Source: an uncultured Peptococcaceae bacterium (lineage in GTDB: Bacteria > Bacillota > Limnochordia > Darwinibacteriales > Darwinibacteriaceae). Taken from it: DNA of 64,000 nt. The translations under genes and the position numbers were made by a program. Positions 8,175 through 16,356 of this stretch are shown here, piece after piece. The stretch covers positions 1-64,000 of the forward strand of contig CALKAR010000251.1 of the NCBI GenBank assembly GCA_937988745.1, written 5' to 3'. The stretch's first letter is position 1. Each line of letters opens with the position of its first letter. The notes under the pieces are model-generated. The model was given only the letters and a program-made list of their open reading frames with translations, was not told where the DNA came from and did not search any database.

Positions 8175-9566
8175 ATGAACCTGCATAATCGCGTCAGTAC
8201 AGGTGTGCTGGTTGCTGTGGTACTAGTAGTAATGGTGTGGCTTGGCCTCCAAAATTTTCCTGCATTTCACTTAGTACTTGAGCTTGTAGGTGTTTCGATC
8301 AGCATTGCCATCTTTTCGATGGGCTGGAACACCCGGCATTTAACAGCCCATGACTTTTTCGCTGTCATGGGCTGTGGTTATCTAGGGAGTGCCTTTCTGG
8401 AGCTGCTGCATATAGTAACTCATCCTGGAATGCCCAGTTGGACTTGGACAAATCCAAATTTGTCCGTCGAATGTCTGCTGGCATCCCGGACAATTGTCTT
8501 AGCCGCTTTTCATTACGCGATCTATGTTCGAAAACGTCAACTGCGTGTCAAGCATGAGGCACTGCTCGGATTCTTTATCATTCTTGTTGGACTCGGTGCT
8601 CTGCTGGCGGTGCTCCATGGTACTTCCATCGGCGAAATCCTGGTCCCTACATGGCGCCTTCCCTGGCAGATGATCTGGCGGGCAGTCTTAGTCGGAGCAA
8701 TGGTTTTTGGGTTCTGGGAGCTTAACAAAATCAAGGATTTCAGGGCCAATGGCCTCAGCTTTTATGTGAACCTCATCATCTTATCGAGGTCCGCAGCTGA
8801 ACTGGCTTTTACGCTGCGGACAGATCCTTCAGGACACGCGGCGCTTATCGCCCATTTTCTAAAATTAGTTTCTCAGTTTGGCGTTTACCGGGTCCTAGTG
8901 GTGATGACGATGCAGAATCCTTACAATACTCTCTTCCAAGACCTTACTGATGCGGTCTTATTTCTGCGAGCCCAGCGCCATGATATGCTCAACGATCTAA
9001 CCTTGGCCTCGACTTATCTGCAGCTGAATCGTCCGAGAGAAGCCCAGCAGTGTCTTGAGGTGCTTGCAGCGGACCTTTCGGACCGCTATAACTATACAAC
9101 TCTTCCGAAAGATGCTTGGTTTCAGATCATCAATGCAAAGTCTCGCATCGCGCGGGAGAAGGGCATTAAATTCCGCTATAGACTCGAGGCTCCTATGCCT
9201 AACGATTTTAACCAGCGCCGTCTCTTGCCAAAGGTGGTAGCTAACCTGCTTGACAACGCTATCGATGCTGCTGCACTTGGTGAGGATCCCTGGATTTCGC
9301 TGGAATGGACTGCTGAGGCAGGCGATAATGTCCTGCGGGTAACCAACAGTGGACCGCCCATCCCTGATGAAATACAGGCTCAGCTGTTTGAACCAGGCCT
9401 CAGCACCAAGGGTGATGATCGTGGTTTTGGGTTGACCATCTGCCGCAAGATCGCTAATGAATTAGGCGGCAGGCTGGTTATCGAGAACAGCTTTGATTCT
9501 ACCAGCTTTGTCCTGATTTTACCGAACGTAAGGGCCGAAAATATGCGTGAGGCTGCTTATCTATAG
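8175..9566 (+). CDS. orphan MASE3-type sensor histidine kinase
   Basis: The 463-residue protein has an N-terminal MASE3-like membrane sensor of seven or eight helices (residues about 10-245, with GCGYLGSAFLELLHIVTHPGMP). A SpoOB-type dimerisation helix follows, with phospho-acceptor H269 in RAQRHDMLNDL, and then a HATPase domain (NLLDNAIDAA, GDDRGFGLTICRKIANELGG). The RHD.N arrangement resembles DcuS/CitA and Spo0B-like kinases. No response regulator is adjacent, so it could feed a remote regulator such as Spo0A or act in a phosphorelay (inference). The gene stands alone. Confidence 0.85.
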   Translation: MNLHNRVSTGVLVAVVLVVMVWLGLQNFPAFHLVLELVGVSISIAIFSMGWNTRHLTAHDFFAVMGCGYLGSAFLELLHIVTHPGMPSWTWTNPNLSVECLLASRTIVLAAFHYAIYVRKRQLRVKHEALLGFFIILVGLGALLAVLHGTSIGEILVPTWRLPWQMIWRAVLVGAMVFGFWELNKIKDFRANGLSFYVNLIILSRSAAELAFTLRTDPSGHAALIAHFLKLVSQFGVYRVLVVMTMQNPYNTLFQDLTDAVLFLRAQRHDMLNDLTLASTYLQLNRPREAQQCLEVLAADLSDRYNYTTLPKDAWFQIINAKSRIAREKGIKFRYRLEAPMPNDFNQRRLLPKVVANLLDNAIDAAALGEDPWISLEWTAEAGDNVLRVTNSGPPIPDEIQAQLFEPGLSTKGDDRGFGLTICRKIANELGGRLVIENSFDSTSFVLILPNVRAENMREAAYL

Positions 9567-9575
9567 GTTTGGATA

Positions 9576-10121
9576 TCAGTCATCGTCAAAGTCGTCTAGG
9601 TCGTCTAGGTCATCGTTCCAATCGTCATCATCGTCATGGTCTTTTACATCCAGTTCAACAGCGCCTCGGGTACCGTCCTTGAGGCGGTATTCTACCTCAA
9701 ACTCATCCACATCACTTTGGGCAATTTCGAGTTGGTCCAGAATGGCTTGAATCAGATTCAGCGGTTCATTACTGGTTAGGGGAGGAATCGCTGCTGCGAT
9801 ACCTTCCACTTGATTGATAGCGTCTTGACCTGTAATTTCTGGATTATCTGGTTGGTTACCTCGTCTGATGCGCGCCCTTGGGTCCCGGCCTTCACTTGCG
9901 CTGTACGTTACCTCAATCTCAGCATCGTTCATGAGCTCGATTTCAACATCAAACCAGACAATATCTTCTAATTTGTTGTTTGCCTGAGCAGCCTGCAGGC
10001 GAATTTCCTCGTTGGTTTCCGGTTCTGGTGCACTTTGGTTTCCCAGCCAACCCTGGGCGTAGACTAAAGCACCCAGGATTACGGCAATAATTAAAACGGG
10101 TAGAAAACGCTCGTACTTCAT
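9576..10121 (-). CDS. YusW-like secreted or membrane-anchored protein with acidic tail
   Basis: The 181-residue protein has an N-terminal hydrophobic helix (residues 5-22), then an acidic extracytoplasmic domain with two repeated segments (FDVEIELMNDAEIEVTYSA and FEVEYRLKDGTRGAVELDV) that resemble YusW-like domains. The C-terminus is a run of about 23 mostly Asp residues encoded by short degenerate tandem repeats. It may bind divalent cations (inference). It converges on the MASE3 kinase with a nine-base gap. Confidence 0.6.
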   Translation of the reverse strand: MKYERFLPVLIIAVILGALVYAQGWLGNQSAPEPETNEEIRLQAAQANNKLEDIVWFDVEIELMNDAEIEVTYSASEGRDPRARIRRGNQPDNPEITGQDAINQVEGIAAAIPPLTSNEPLNLIQAILDQLEIAQSDVDEFEVEYRLKDGTRGAVELDVKDHDDDDDWNDDLDDLDDFDDD

Positions 10122-10245
10122 CTGCTATGGCTCCTTTCAGATGGTGCTGACTCTTAGTCTACCCAGATTTCTGTATAGAAATAGTGCGGTGACGTTCGCT
10201 GAGGAGGGGTTTTTTGGGTGCACCTGCATTTTCTGGGGAAAGTGC

Positions 10246-10274
10246 TTGACATTTCCATTAATAAGAGTTATTAT
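10246..10274 (+). promoter_or_regulatory. sigma-A promoter of dps
   Basis: A consensus TTGACA is followed after exactly 17 bases by TATTAT. The dps start codon is about 50 bases downstream. Confidence 0.8.
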
Positions 10275-10278
10275 TAAT
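10257..10278 (+). promoter_or_regulatory. PerR/Fur-like operator over the dps promoter
   Basis: ATTAATAA and TTATTAAT form a perfect 8-bp inverted repeat with a 6-base centre, and a nested TAATAA-GAG-TTATTA repeat is also present. It covers the spacer and the -10 element. The length and AT-rich sequence resemble PerR boxes, which repress dps/mrgA in Bacillus. The assignment to PerR is inference. Confidence 0.55.
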
Positions 10279-10323
10279 ATGGAATCGCCAAAGGGCTAAA
10301 AATTATCTGAGGAGGCTAATGTG

Positions 10324-10797
10324 ATGAGCACTAACATTATTGGATTACCAGTTGAAGGAAGCAAGAAGGTTGCCGAACATTTGAACAAGTACTTAGCTAA
10401 TCTGCATGTGCTGTATACTAAGCTGCATAACTACCACTGGAACGTGGAAGGTAGAGGATTCTTTACTCTTCATGCGAAGCTTGAAGAGCTGTATGACGGT
10501 GTAGCAGAGGAAATTGACGAAGTGGCAGAGCGGGTCCTTCAGCTTGGAGAGCGGCCATTAGCTTCGCTAGCAGATTATCTTAAAGTTGCTGAGCTGAAGG
10601 AAGCTCCAAGCGAGGGCATCGACAGTGAAGCGTTGGTTAAGGCTTTAGCAGAAGACTTCAAGACCTTGATTACCGGCCTGCGTGCTGGTATCGAAGCAGC
10701 TCAAGAAATCGGCGATGAAGTCACCGTCGATCTGATGATTGGCTCCTTGGCCAACCTGGAGAAACAGCTCTGGATGCTGGATGCATACCTGAAATAA
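10324..10797 (+). CDS. dps: Dps-family DNA-binding ferritin
   Basis: This 157-residue protein has the Dps signature: NYHWNVEGRGFFTLHAKLEELYD followed by AEEIDEVAERV, which supply the inter-subunit ferroxidase ligands (two His, Asp, Glu). Members form dodecameric cages that oxidise Fe(II) with hydrogen peroxide and protect DNA. The ATG 10324 lies eight bases after GAGGAGG; GTG 10321 is an alternative. It has a strong promoter with a PerR-like operator, and a terminator follows the gene, so it is monocistronic and probably induced by peroxide or iron signals. Confidence 0.93.
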   Translation: MSTNIIGLPVEGSKKVAEHLNKYLANLHVLYTKLHNYHWNVEGRGFFTLHAKLEELYDGVAEEIDEVAERVLQLGERPLASLADYLKVAELKEAPSEGIDSEALVKALAEDFKTLITGLRAGIEAAQEIGDEVTVDLMIGSLANLEKQLWMLDAYLK

Positions 10798-10809
10798 GCG
10801 AACGTATTG

Positions 10810-10838
10810 AACCAGCCTGCTGACAGCAGGCTGGTTTT
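10810..10838 (+). terminator. rho-independent terminator of dps
   Basis: A 10-11 bp stem (ACCAGCCTGC with GCAGGCTGGT, five-base loop) is followed by TTTTAT. It overlaps the stop codon of the convergent 2H phosphoesterase gene. Confidence 0.85.
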
Positions 10839-11340
10839 ATATTCCCCTCAACATTTTCCAGCGTTTTATGCTACCCTCGGAGAACAGTTTGAAAACAGCT
10901 GTTTCCCGAAAGATGAACTCATAACTTGGTGAATATCCCTCAAGTTGTCTTTGATATTTATTAAAGTCATTAGACCGCAGCCTCGTAGCCAATGTGATAT
11001 GTGGGTGATAAGGCCTTTTCTCTCGCGGAATCCCATGTTCAGCGAGGATCTCTGCCAAATCCTGTTGGAAGCTGCGCAGCTCTGGACTGAGTTCCACATT
11101 GACAAATAGTACTCTTCTCCCAAAATTCCCCAATCCTTCTCCACGGATCAAGAACGGTCCATGACGTTTCTCTACATCCTTGACGATCTGCAGAAGTCTC
11201 TCATAGTCGTGCGCCCACGTAAATGGAGGAATGAGTGTTATGTGGGGTGCCGTCCGAGGAGCACGGAATTTCCTCCGCCATTTTTCGATCTCCGCTTCGA
11301 GCGTTTTCGGAAGAGCAATACCTAAGAAATAGTTCTGCAT
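10837..11340 (-). CDS. 2H phosphoesterase (2'-5' RNA ligase / ThpR-like)
   Basis: The protein has 167 residues from ATG 11340, placed by AAAGGATGG eight bases upstream. Both HxT motifs of the 2H superfamily are present: PHITLIPPF and PHITLATR. Such enzymes act on RNA 2',3'-cyclic phosphates or 2'-5' linkages in the cytoplasm. The spacing and RGEGLGNFGRRVLFVNV segment agree with the YjcG/ThpR group. It is divergent from the TetR gene and shares its intergenic region. Confidence 0.85.
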   Translation of the reverse strand: MQNYFLGIALPKTLEAEIEKWRRKFRAPRTAPHITLIPPFTWAHDYERLLQIVKDVEKRHGPFLIRGEGLGNFGRRVLFVNVELSPELRSFQQDLAEILAEHGIPREKRPYHPHITLATRLRSNDFNKYQRQLEGYSPSYEFIFRETAVFKLFSEGSIKRWKMLRGI

Positions 11341-11367
11341 AGACACCATCCTTTCATATGTTATAAT
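11340..11367 (+). promoter_or_regulatory. candidate promoter of the TetR/RND operon
   Basis: TAGACA and TATAAT are separated by 16 bases. The site lies between the divergent start codons, 55 bases before the TetR ATG. Confidence 0.55.
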
Positions 11368-11388
11368 TAAATCAGACAACTTGTCGAA
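11360..11388 (-). promoter_or_regulatory. candidate promoter of the 2H phosphoesterase gene with TetR-type palindrome
   Basis: On the minus strand, TTCGAC and TATAAC are separated by 17 bases, and the -10 overlaps that of the divergent TetR promoter. GTCG and CGAC half-sites at 11383-11396 surround AACGAA. A TetR protein bound here could control both directions. Confidence 0.4.
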
Positions 11389-11421
11389 CGAACGACCGAT
11401 TTATATAAGGAGACTGCAGTT

Positions 11422-11973
11422 ATGAATAGAACTCAAGAAGAGCAAATACTTGAAGCGGCGTACACCTGCATTGCCCGCGAGGGCTATGCAAATGTAAGCC
11501 TCCGTCAAATTGCTCAGGAGGCGGGAGTAGCAGTCAGCCAGATCAGCTATCACTTTAAGAACAAAGAGGGGCTGCTTCTGGCGGTTATTTCACAAGCTGC
11601 AGACCGATACAACAAGCTCCTCAAGGAAAACATCGCACTCAGTCAATCACCTGCAGAAAGAGGTCAGCGGCTGATCTCCTTGTTCAAGGATGCGCTTCTC
11701 AAGGATGCGGGTCTCTTTAAAGTCATCTATGATTCATCAGGCCTAGCCCTCTTTTCAGAAACATTCCGGATCAAGATGCGAGAGGTGTTCTCTGGCATTA
11801 TGGAACAAATTGTGCAGGAAATTGAGGCGGTTGTGCATTCCCGTAAGGAAGCCGCCACCCTTTCCCGCCTAGTCTTCTCACTTTACTTAGGTACCGCAAT
11901 TCAGTATCTGCTTGAACCAGATGACCCAGCTGTTCTTGCCTCTCTGGACCTACTCGAACGTCTGTTTAAATAA
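11422..11973 (+). CDS. TetR/AcrR-family transcriptional regulator
   Basis: This 183-residue protein has the TetR helix-turn-helix at residues 10-55 (VSLRQIAQEAGVAVSQISYHFKNKEGLL) and a ligand-binding helical C-terminal domain. It starts at ATG 11422 behind AAGGAG. It is 18 bases ahead of the RND exporter gene and very likely controls that operon in response to a hydrophobic ligand, as TetR proteins next to exporters usually do (inference). Confidence 0.9.
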   Translation: MNRTQEEQILEAAYTCIAREGYANVSLRQIAQEAGVAVSQISYHFKNKEGLLLAVISQAADRYNKLLKENIALSQSPAERGQRLISLFKDALLKDAGLFKVIYDSSGLALFSETFRIKMREVFSGIMEQIVQEIEAVVHSRKEAATLSRLVFSLYLGTAIQYLLEPDDPAVLASLDLLERLFK

Positions 11974-11991
11974 AGCAGTGAGGTGGTAGCG

Positions 11992-14900
11992 GTGAAAAGG
12001 CTGATTAAGTCGGTGCTGACAAGACCCTGGTTGTATATCGGATCTGCCATTGTGTTGACTCTGGTGCTAGGTGCGTTTATTCCCCGGCTTCAGTTTGATG
12101 CGAGCATCATGAATATGGTGCCCGATGACGACCCGGTCTTAATAGAACTGCTGGAGGTAACGAAAGATTTCGGGTCTCAAGAGCTGTTTGCCGTTGCTCT
12201 GCGTGCGGAAAACATCTACACACCTGGTGTCCTGCATAAAATCGACTCTCTGGGCAAAAGTATTGCTGCACTGCCCGGTGTAAGTAAAGTTGAAACTCCG
12301 CTGAACATTCAGTATATCGATAGTGGCTTCTTTGGAATCGACATCCGCCCCATAACAGAGACTGTTCCGCAAACTCCCGAAGAAATCGCCGCGTTTAAGA
12401 CTGATTTTCAAACAACGCCTTATGCCGGCAGACTAATTACTGATGATGGTACAGGTGCCATGCTCTTGGTTCAGTTTGAGCCGTGGGATGATGAGGAAAA
12501 GCAAGCGATAGTAAATCAAATCGAAGAAATCGTCCGCGCCTACCAGGGACCAGAGAAACTCTATGTTGTCGGCGATCTGTACATTTTCAACTACACTGAA
12601 CATGCCATGCGGCAGGATCTAGTCAAGCTGGTTCCGTTTGTAGCTGTAGTCATCATTGCTGTTCTCTATTTAACCTTCCATTCCCCCATGGGTGTCCTTA
12701 TTCCATTAATAACCGTTTTTACCAGTTTAGTCTGGACCATCGGCCTCATGGCATTCTTTGAAGTGCCTGTATCCATAATTTCCATGGTTCTGCCGGTCAT
12801 CCTTCTCACATTAGGTGTTGCTTCAGGCATCCATATTCTCAACAAGTATCAGGAACTCTTGGCTCAAGGTTTAGACAAGGTAGCTGCCCTTAAGCAGACT
12901 TTTGAAGACATAACCTCACCTGTGGTGATGGCAGCGCTCACAACATCTGCCGGTTTCATGTCGCTGGTAACAGCCTTTGTGCAGCCAATTCGTGAATTTG
13001 GAGTCTTTACTGCCTTCGGCGTATTTGCCGCGATGGTTTTATCTCTTACCGTAGTACCGGCTATCTTGGTCTTGGTGAAGCCGCCTGCTGCGAAGGGGCC
13101 GAGAGACGGTAAGAAACAGGATAACCTCCTCACACTCATATTGGAGTGGGCAGCTGAAATGACTCTTGATCGAGGGTCTTTGGTGCTGATAACAGCCGCA
13201 ATGCTGCTCGCTGTCATGGTGTTTGGTGCCAGCCGCATTCAGCTAGAGAGCAACATTATCAACTACTTTGCTGATCACACACCGATCCGGCAGAGTACTG
13301 CTCTTGTGGAGGATGTCTTCGGTGGCAGTATGCAGCTGGCTGTCGTGTTTGATACGGGACAACCCGATGGAATAAAGGAACCAGAAGTTCTGCAGAAGAT
13401 TGAGCAGGCTCAGGAGTACCTCAATTCTTTTTCGACCATTAATCATGCCATGTCGATCGTAGATGTGTTGAAAACCATGAACCAGGCGCTTTGGGATGGG
13501 GATCCAGAGTTCTTCACTCTGCCCGAAACACGTGAGGCAGTGGCACAGCAGCTGCTTCTCTTTACGATGCAGGGTGGTTCGGGACTGGAGTCTTTGGTTT
13601 CGTATGATTACCAACAGGCCTTGATTAATGCGCAGATGAAAACCCTGGACGCGCAGGAACTGGCAGATGTAATTGCAGCTGTCGAGCAATATATGGAGCA
13701 GGAGTTTGGCTCTGATCCAAACCTCAAAGTCACTGTTACGGGTACTCCCAAGGTAATGATGCGGCTGATGGATCGATACGTGCAGACTCAAGTCTCCAGT
13801 TTAGCCTCTTCCACAATCGGAGTTGGGCTGATTGTTATGCTTCTCATGCGGAGTATCGTTCTCGGATTGCTCTGCCTGATACCTCTAGTTTTTACAGTAG
13901 CTGTAAACTTCGGTGTGATGGGCTTTGTTGGTATCCCCCTCGATGCCGTCACGTCGATTATCGCCAGTCTCGTGATGGGGATCGGGATTGACTATGCTGT
14001 TCACTATGTGAGCCGCTTCCGCCTCGAACGAGAAGGCGGCCGGTCGTTCCGAGAGGCGGTACGGAATGCCGGTACTACGAGCGGCCGCGCAATTATCTAT
14101 AATGCTGTCGCTCTTGTGGCCGGCTTCTTAGTACTCGTCTTTTCTGAGTCATTCCGAGCGATTGCCATCTTCGGATACCTAATGGCATTGACCATGGTGA
14201 TCAGCAGCGCTGCAACACTGCTGATCATTCCAGTGCTGTTGGATTTATATGAGAATAGCAAGGTAGAAAGGAGTAGAAGCATGCGACGGATGGCGGTGTT
14301 CTTGATTGCAGCTTGTTTGGCCTTTAGCGGTTCTGTTTGGGCGAAGGAGCTTACTGGTGATGAGATTTTGCAGAAACTGGAGATTTCTAACCTTCTTTCT
14401 GGTTCTGGCACAGCAGAACTGGAGATGATTACCGAAAACGCCCAGGGAGTGCAGCGCAGCTACAACCTGCGGATCTACCGAAAGCAGGAAGAAAAGAGTG
14501 AAAGTCAGCTGCTGGAATATCTTGGGCCTGCAGACGTTCGAGGAACGAAGTTTCTTGCCCAAAAAGAGGGAGACGAAGGCAGTCAGATGTGGCTTTACCT
14601 GCCAGCTCTTGGGCGGGAAAGACGCATCGCTGCCAATATGGCAGGGGACAAGTTTATGGGAACCGATTTCACCTACGAAGAAATTGCAGGAGACTTTGAT
14701 TATCAGAACCAGTACACAGCGGACCGACTTCCCGACGAAGAACTCAACGGACAGTTGGTTTACGTACTCGACCTGACTCCTACAGCGGATACTCCCTATG
14801 GGCGTATTAAGATGTGGGTTCTGCAGGAACGTGTACTCCCAGTCAAACTTGAACTTTTCAGTGGAGATCAGGGTTCACCAGCTAAAACTCTGCTGTTAGA

Positions 14901-15051
14901 TGATTATCGAACAGTTGAAGAACAGCCCATACCTCATTATCTAGAGATGCGTGATGAAGTGGCTGGCACCCGGACAATTATCAAACTGTCTGAGATCAGC
15001 TCGGCAGACATAGCGGACGAAATCTTTTCACTGCGTTATCTGCGGCGATAA
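11992..15051 (+). CDS. RND/MMPL (HAE3-like) exporter fused to a LolA-like domain
   Basis: The 1019-residue frame starts at GTG 11992 (GTGAGGTGG five bases upstream). Residues 1 to about 760 are a complete HAE3/MMPL-type RND transporter: two copies of one helix plus a large periplasmic loop plus five helices, including VMGIGIDYAVHYVSRFR. Without a stop codon it continues into a 256-residue outer-membrane lipoprotein-sorting (COG2834, LolA-like) protein with its own signal peptide (MRRMAVFLIAACLAFSGSVWA). The family is usually encoded by two adjacent genes, and an intact ribosome binding site precedes the internal ATG 14281. The product could be one protein with a thirteenth membrane helix and a periplasmic lipid-carrier domain, two proteins, or both. 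With the TetR gene and the following barrel protein it forms a predicted trans-envelope lipid export operon. Confidence 0.88.
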   Translation: MKRLIKSVLTRPWLYIGSAIVLTLVLGAFIPRLQFDASIMNMVPDDDPVLIELLEVTKDFGSQELFAVALRAENIYTPGVLHKIDSLGKSIAALPGVSKVETPLNIQYIDSGFFGIDIRPITETVPQTPEEIAAFKTDFQTTPYAGRLITDDGTGAMLLVQFEPWDDEEKQAIVNQIEEIVRAYQGPEKLYVVGDLYIFNYTEHAMRQDLVKLVPFVAVVIIAVLYLTFHSPMGVLIPLITVFTSLVWTIGLMAFFEVPVSIISMVLPVILLTLGVASGIHILNKYQELLAQGLDKVAALKQTFEDITSPVVMAALTTSAGFMSLVTAFVQPIREFGVFTAFGVFAAMVLSLTVVPAILVLVKPPAAKGPRDGKKQDNLLTLILEWAAEMTLDRGSLVLITAAMLLAVMVFGASRIQLESNIINYFADHTPIRQSTALVEDVFGGSMQLAVVFDTGQPDGIKEPEVLQKIEQAQEYLNSFSTINHAMSIVDVLKTMNQALWDGDPEFFTLPETREAVAQQLLLFTMQGGSGLESLVSYDYQQALINAQMKTLDAQELADVIAAVEQYMEQEFGSDPNLKVTVTGTPKVMMRLMDRYVQTQVSSLASSTIGVGLIVMLLMRSIVLGLLCLIPLVFTVAVNFGVMGFVGIPLDAVTSIIASLVMGIGIDYAVHYVSRFRLEREGGRSFREAVRNAGTTSGRAIIYNAVALVAGFLVLVFSESFRAIAIFGYLMALTMVISSAATLLIIPVLLDLYENSKVERSRSMRRMAVFLIAACLAFSGSVWAKELTGDEILQKLEISNLLSGSGTAELEMITENAQGVQRSYNLRIYRKQEEKSESQLLEYLGPADVRGTKFLAQKEGDEGSQMWLYLPALGRERRIAANMAGDKFMGTDFTYEEIAGDFDYQNQYTADRLPDEELNGQLVYVLDLTPTADTPYGRIKMWVLQERVLPVKLELFSGDQGSPAKTLLLDDYRTVEEQPIPHYLEMRDEVAGTRTIIKLSEISSADIADEIFSLRYLRR
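14281..15051 (+). CDS. LolA-like outer membrane lipoprotein-sorting protein from an internal start
   Basis: This is the in-frame 3' part of the RND gene, listed separately because it has every sign of an independent start: AGAAAGGAG lies six to eight bases before ATG 14281, followed by a classic signal peptide with cleavage after SVWA. The mature part is beta-rich with the COG2834 segment EEKSESQLLEYLGPADVRGTKFL and MWLYLPALGRERRI. Proteins of this group next to RND exporters are thought to carry lipids through the periplasm. Whether it is made alone, as a fusion, or both cannot be told from sequence. Confidence 0.55.
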   Translation: MRRMAVFLIAACLAFSGSVWAKELTGDEILQKLEISNLLSGSGTAELEMITENAQGVQRSYNLRIYRKQEEKSESQLLEYLGPADVRGTKFLAQKEGDEGSQMWLYLPALGRERRIAANMAGDKFMGTDFTYEEIAGDFDYQNQYTADRLPDEELNGQLVYVLDLTPTADTPYGRIKMWVLQERVLPVKLELFSGDQGSPAKTLLLDDYRTVEEQPIPHYLEMRDEVAGTRTIIKLSEISSADIADEIFSLRYLRR

Positions 15052-15069
15052 AGTAAAGGAGGGCAAAAG

Positions 15070-16305
15070 ATGTACAGAAGGATGGGTACAGCAGCTCTTA
15101 TATTGGTTCTGCTGATGAGCGCGTGGGCATCGGCCGCCGAGGTCAGTGGTGAACTTCAGGTAGGCACTGTTTACGAGCTGGAAGAAGCCATCACAGAACT
15201 TCCCATCAGGTTAAAATTGGCTCTCGAAGACAATCCCATCGGAAATGGTAAGTTCTACTTGTCGCTGAAAGGCCTCTTTGACCCCCTGAGCGGAGAAAGT
15301 GAGCAGTTCAGATTAAATCTGGATGAGGCATACATGGCGGTTTACCTAGATGACGTGGATCTCATAGTGGGCCGGCATGTTATCAGCTGGGGCACCGTTG
15401 ATGGATTTAACCCCACCAATTACTTTGCTCGCCTCAGTGAAGAAACGCTGTTAAAAGGATCTCTTCGGGGTGAACCGGCGGTGGGTGTTCAAGCTGCCTA
15501 CTATAATCCCAACTGGTCCGTCACCGGTGTAGTGCTGCCCGTATTTGTCCCTCAAGAACTGAGCGGCCGTATGCGGGAAGCCTTTGTGAATGAGCCCATG
15601 GGTGTACAGCTGCTCGCAGCCATTGATGATGCGGAGCGTCCCAAACCATCGCTTACCAATATGGAGTTTGGGCTGAGAGCTGAGACGTTCTTGCATGGTT
15701 GGGATCTACAGCTGAGTGGTTATTACGGCTTTGAGTCTCTTCCGGGAATTACGGTGGATTTCACCTTCGATCCTGTTGAAATGCTGCCCGTTCTAGTCTT
15801 CGAAGGCAAGTACCGCAGGCAGTGGTATGTGGGCGCCGCGGCTGCCGGTTTCTTAGGGGACCTTGGCATCAAGGCAGAAGCTGCTTATGGCGGCCCTATA
15901 CCCTTCGAGGAGGGCGTTGTGACAATCTCGCAGAATGAGCCAGCTTGGAAGGGAGTTGTAGGCGCAGAATATATGCTGCCTGCTGGCAATGGGGTACTTG
16001 TTCAGGGTCAGTACATCTATGAGGGCAGTGGTGGGCTGTTCACACCGTATCATGAACCCATGGTTGAACCTGAGCCCGGTCATTACCTTGTCGGAAGGAT
16101 CTCCTATAATTTCACGCTGGAAAATAGTGTTGAACTGGCAGCGCTCTACAGCCTGCTGGACAGGAACGCTGTGCTCATGCCAGGATTTAAATACCGCCTG
16201 CCTCAGGGTTTGGAGATCCAAGGTTCTCTGCTGAAGACTGTAGGTGAAGGTGAACTGGAGCTGGTTCCAGACCAAGTTAGATTAGCAGTTACCTATCGAT
16301 TTTAG
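15070..16305 (+). CDS. outer-membrane beta-barrel protein (DUF1302-like)
   Basis: The 411-residue precursor has a signal peptide (cleavage near residue 22, AWASA-AEV). The rest consists of alternating amphipathic beta strands and ends in LAVTYRF, with the terminal Phe expected of proteins inserted by the BAM machinery. The segment GRHVISWGTVDGFNPTNYF resembles the conserved GRQxxxWG block of DUF1302-type barrels, which also occur next to RND exporters. It starts 18 bases after the RND-LolA stop, with AAAGGAGG. It is probably the outer-membrane exit or receptor for lipid moved by the RND-LolA protein (inference). Its presence argues for a diderm cell. Confidence 0.75.
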   Translation: MYRRMGTAALILVLLMSAWASAAEVSGELQVGTVYELEEAITELPIRLKLALEDNPIGNGKFYLSLKGLFDPLSGESEQFRLNLDEAYMAVYLDDVDLIVGRHVISWGTVDGFNPTNYFARLSEETLLKGSLRGEPAVGVQAAYYNPNWSVTGVVLPVFVPQELSGRMREAFVNEPMGVQLLAAIDDAERPKPSLTNMEFGLRAETFLHGWDLQLSGYYGFESLPGITVDFTFDPVEMLPVLVFEGKYRRQWYVGAAAAGFLGDLGIKAEAAYGGPIPFEEGVVTISQNEPAWKGVVGAEYMLPAGNGVLVQGQYIYEGSGGLFTPYHEPMVEPEPGHYLVGRISYNFTLENSVELAALYSLLDRNAVLMPGFKYRLPQGLEIQGSLLKTVGEGELELVPDQVRLAVTYRF

Positions 16306-16317
16306 CGGTTTCCATTT

Positions 16318-16356
16318 CCTTGGTGCGAAACACAAAAAACGGCGTTTCGTTCAAGG
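16318..16356 (+). other. imperfect inverted repeat after the barrel gene
   Basis: CCTTG and CGAAAC pair with GTTTCG and CAAGG to form an interrupted stem. It lacks a T run, so it is a weak terminator candidate for the envelope operon. Its right arm overlaps the -35 of the tlp promoter. Confidence 0.4.

Noticed and set aside
9586..9660. Short tandem repeats as a CRISPR-like or satellite element
   Set aside because: They only encode the Asp-rich C-terminus in frame and have no spacer structure.
11383..11412. TTGTCG-17-TATAAG as promoter for the TetR gene
   Set aside because: The -10 would overlap the ribosome binding site AAGGAG, so the transcript would lack it.
14097..14411. Minus-strand open frames within the RND-LolA gene and other large genes
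   Set aside because: They lack ribosome binding sites and recognisable domains and lie opposite well-supported genes.
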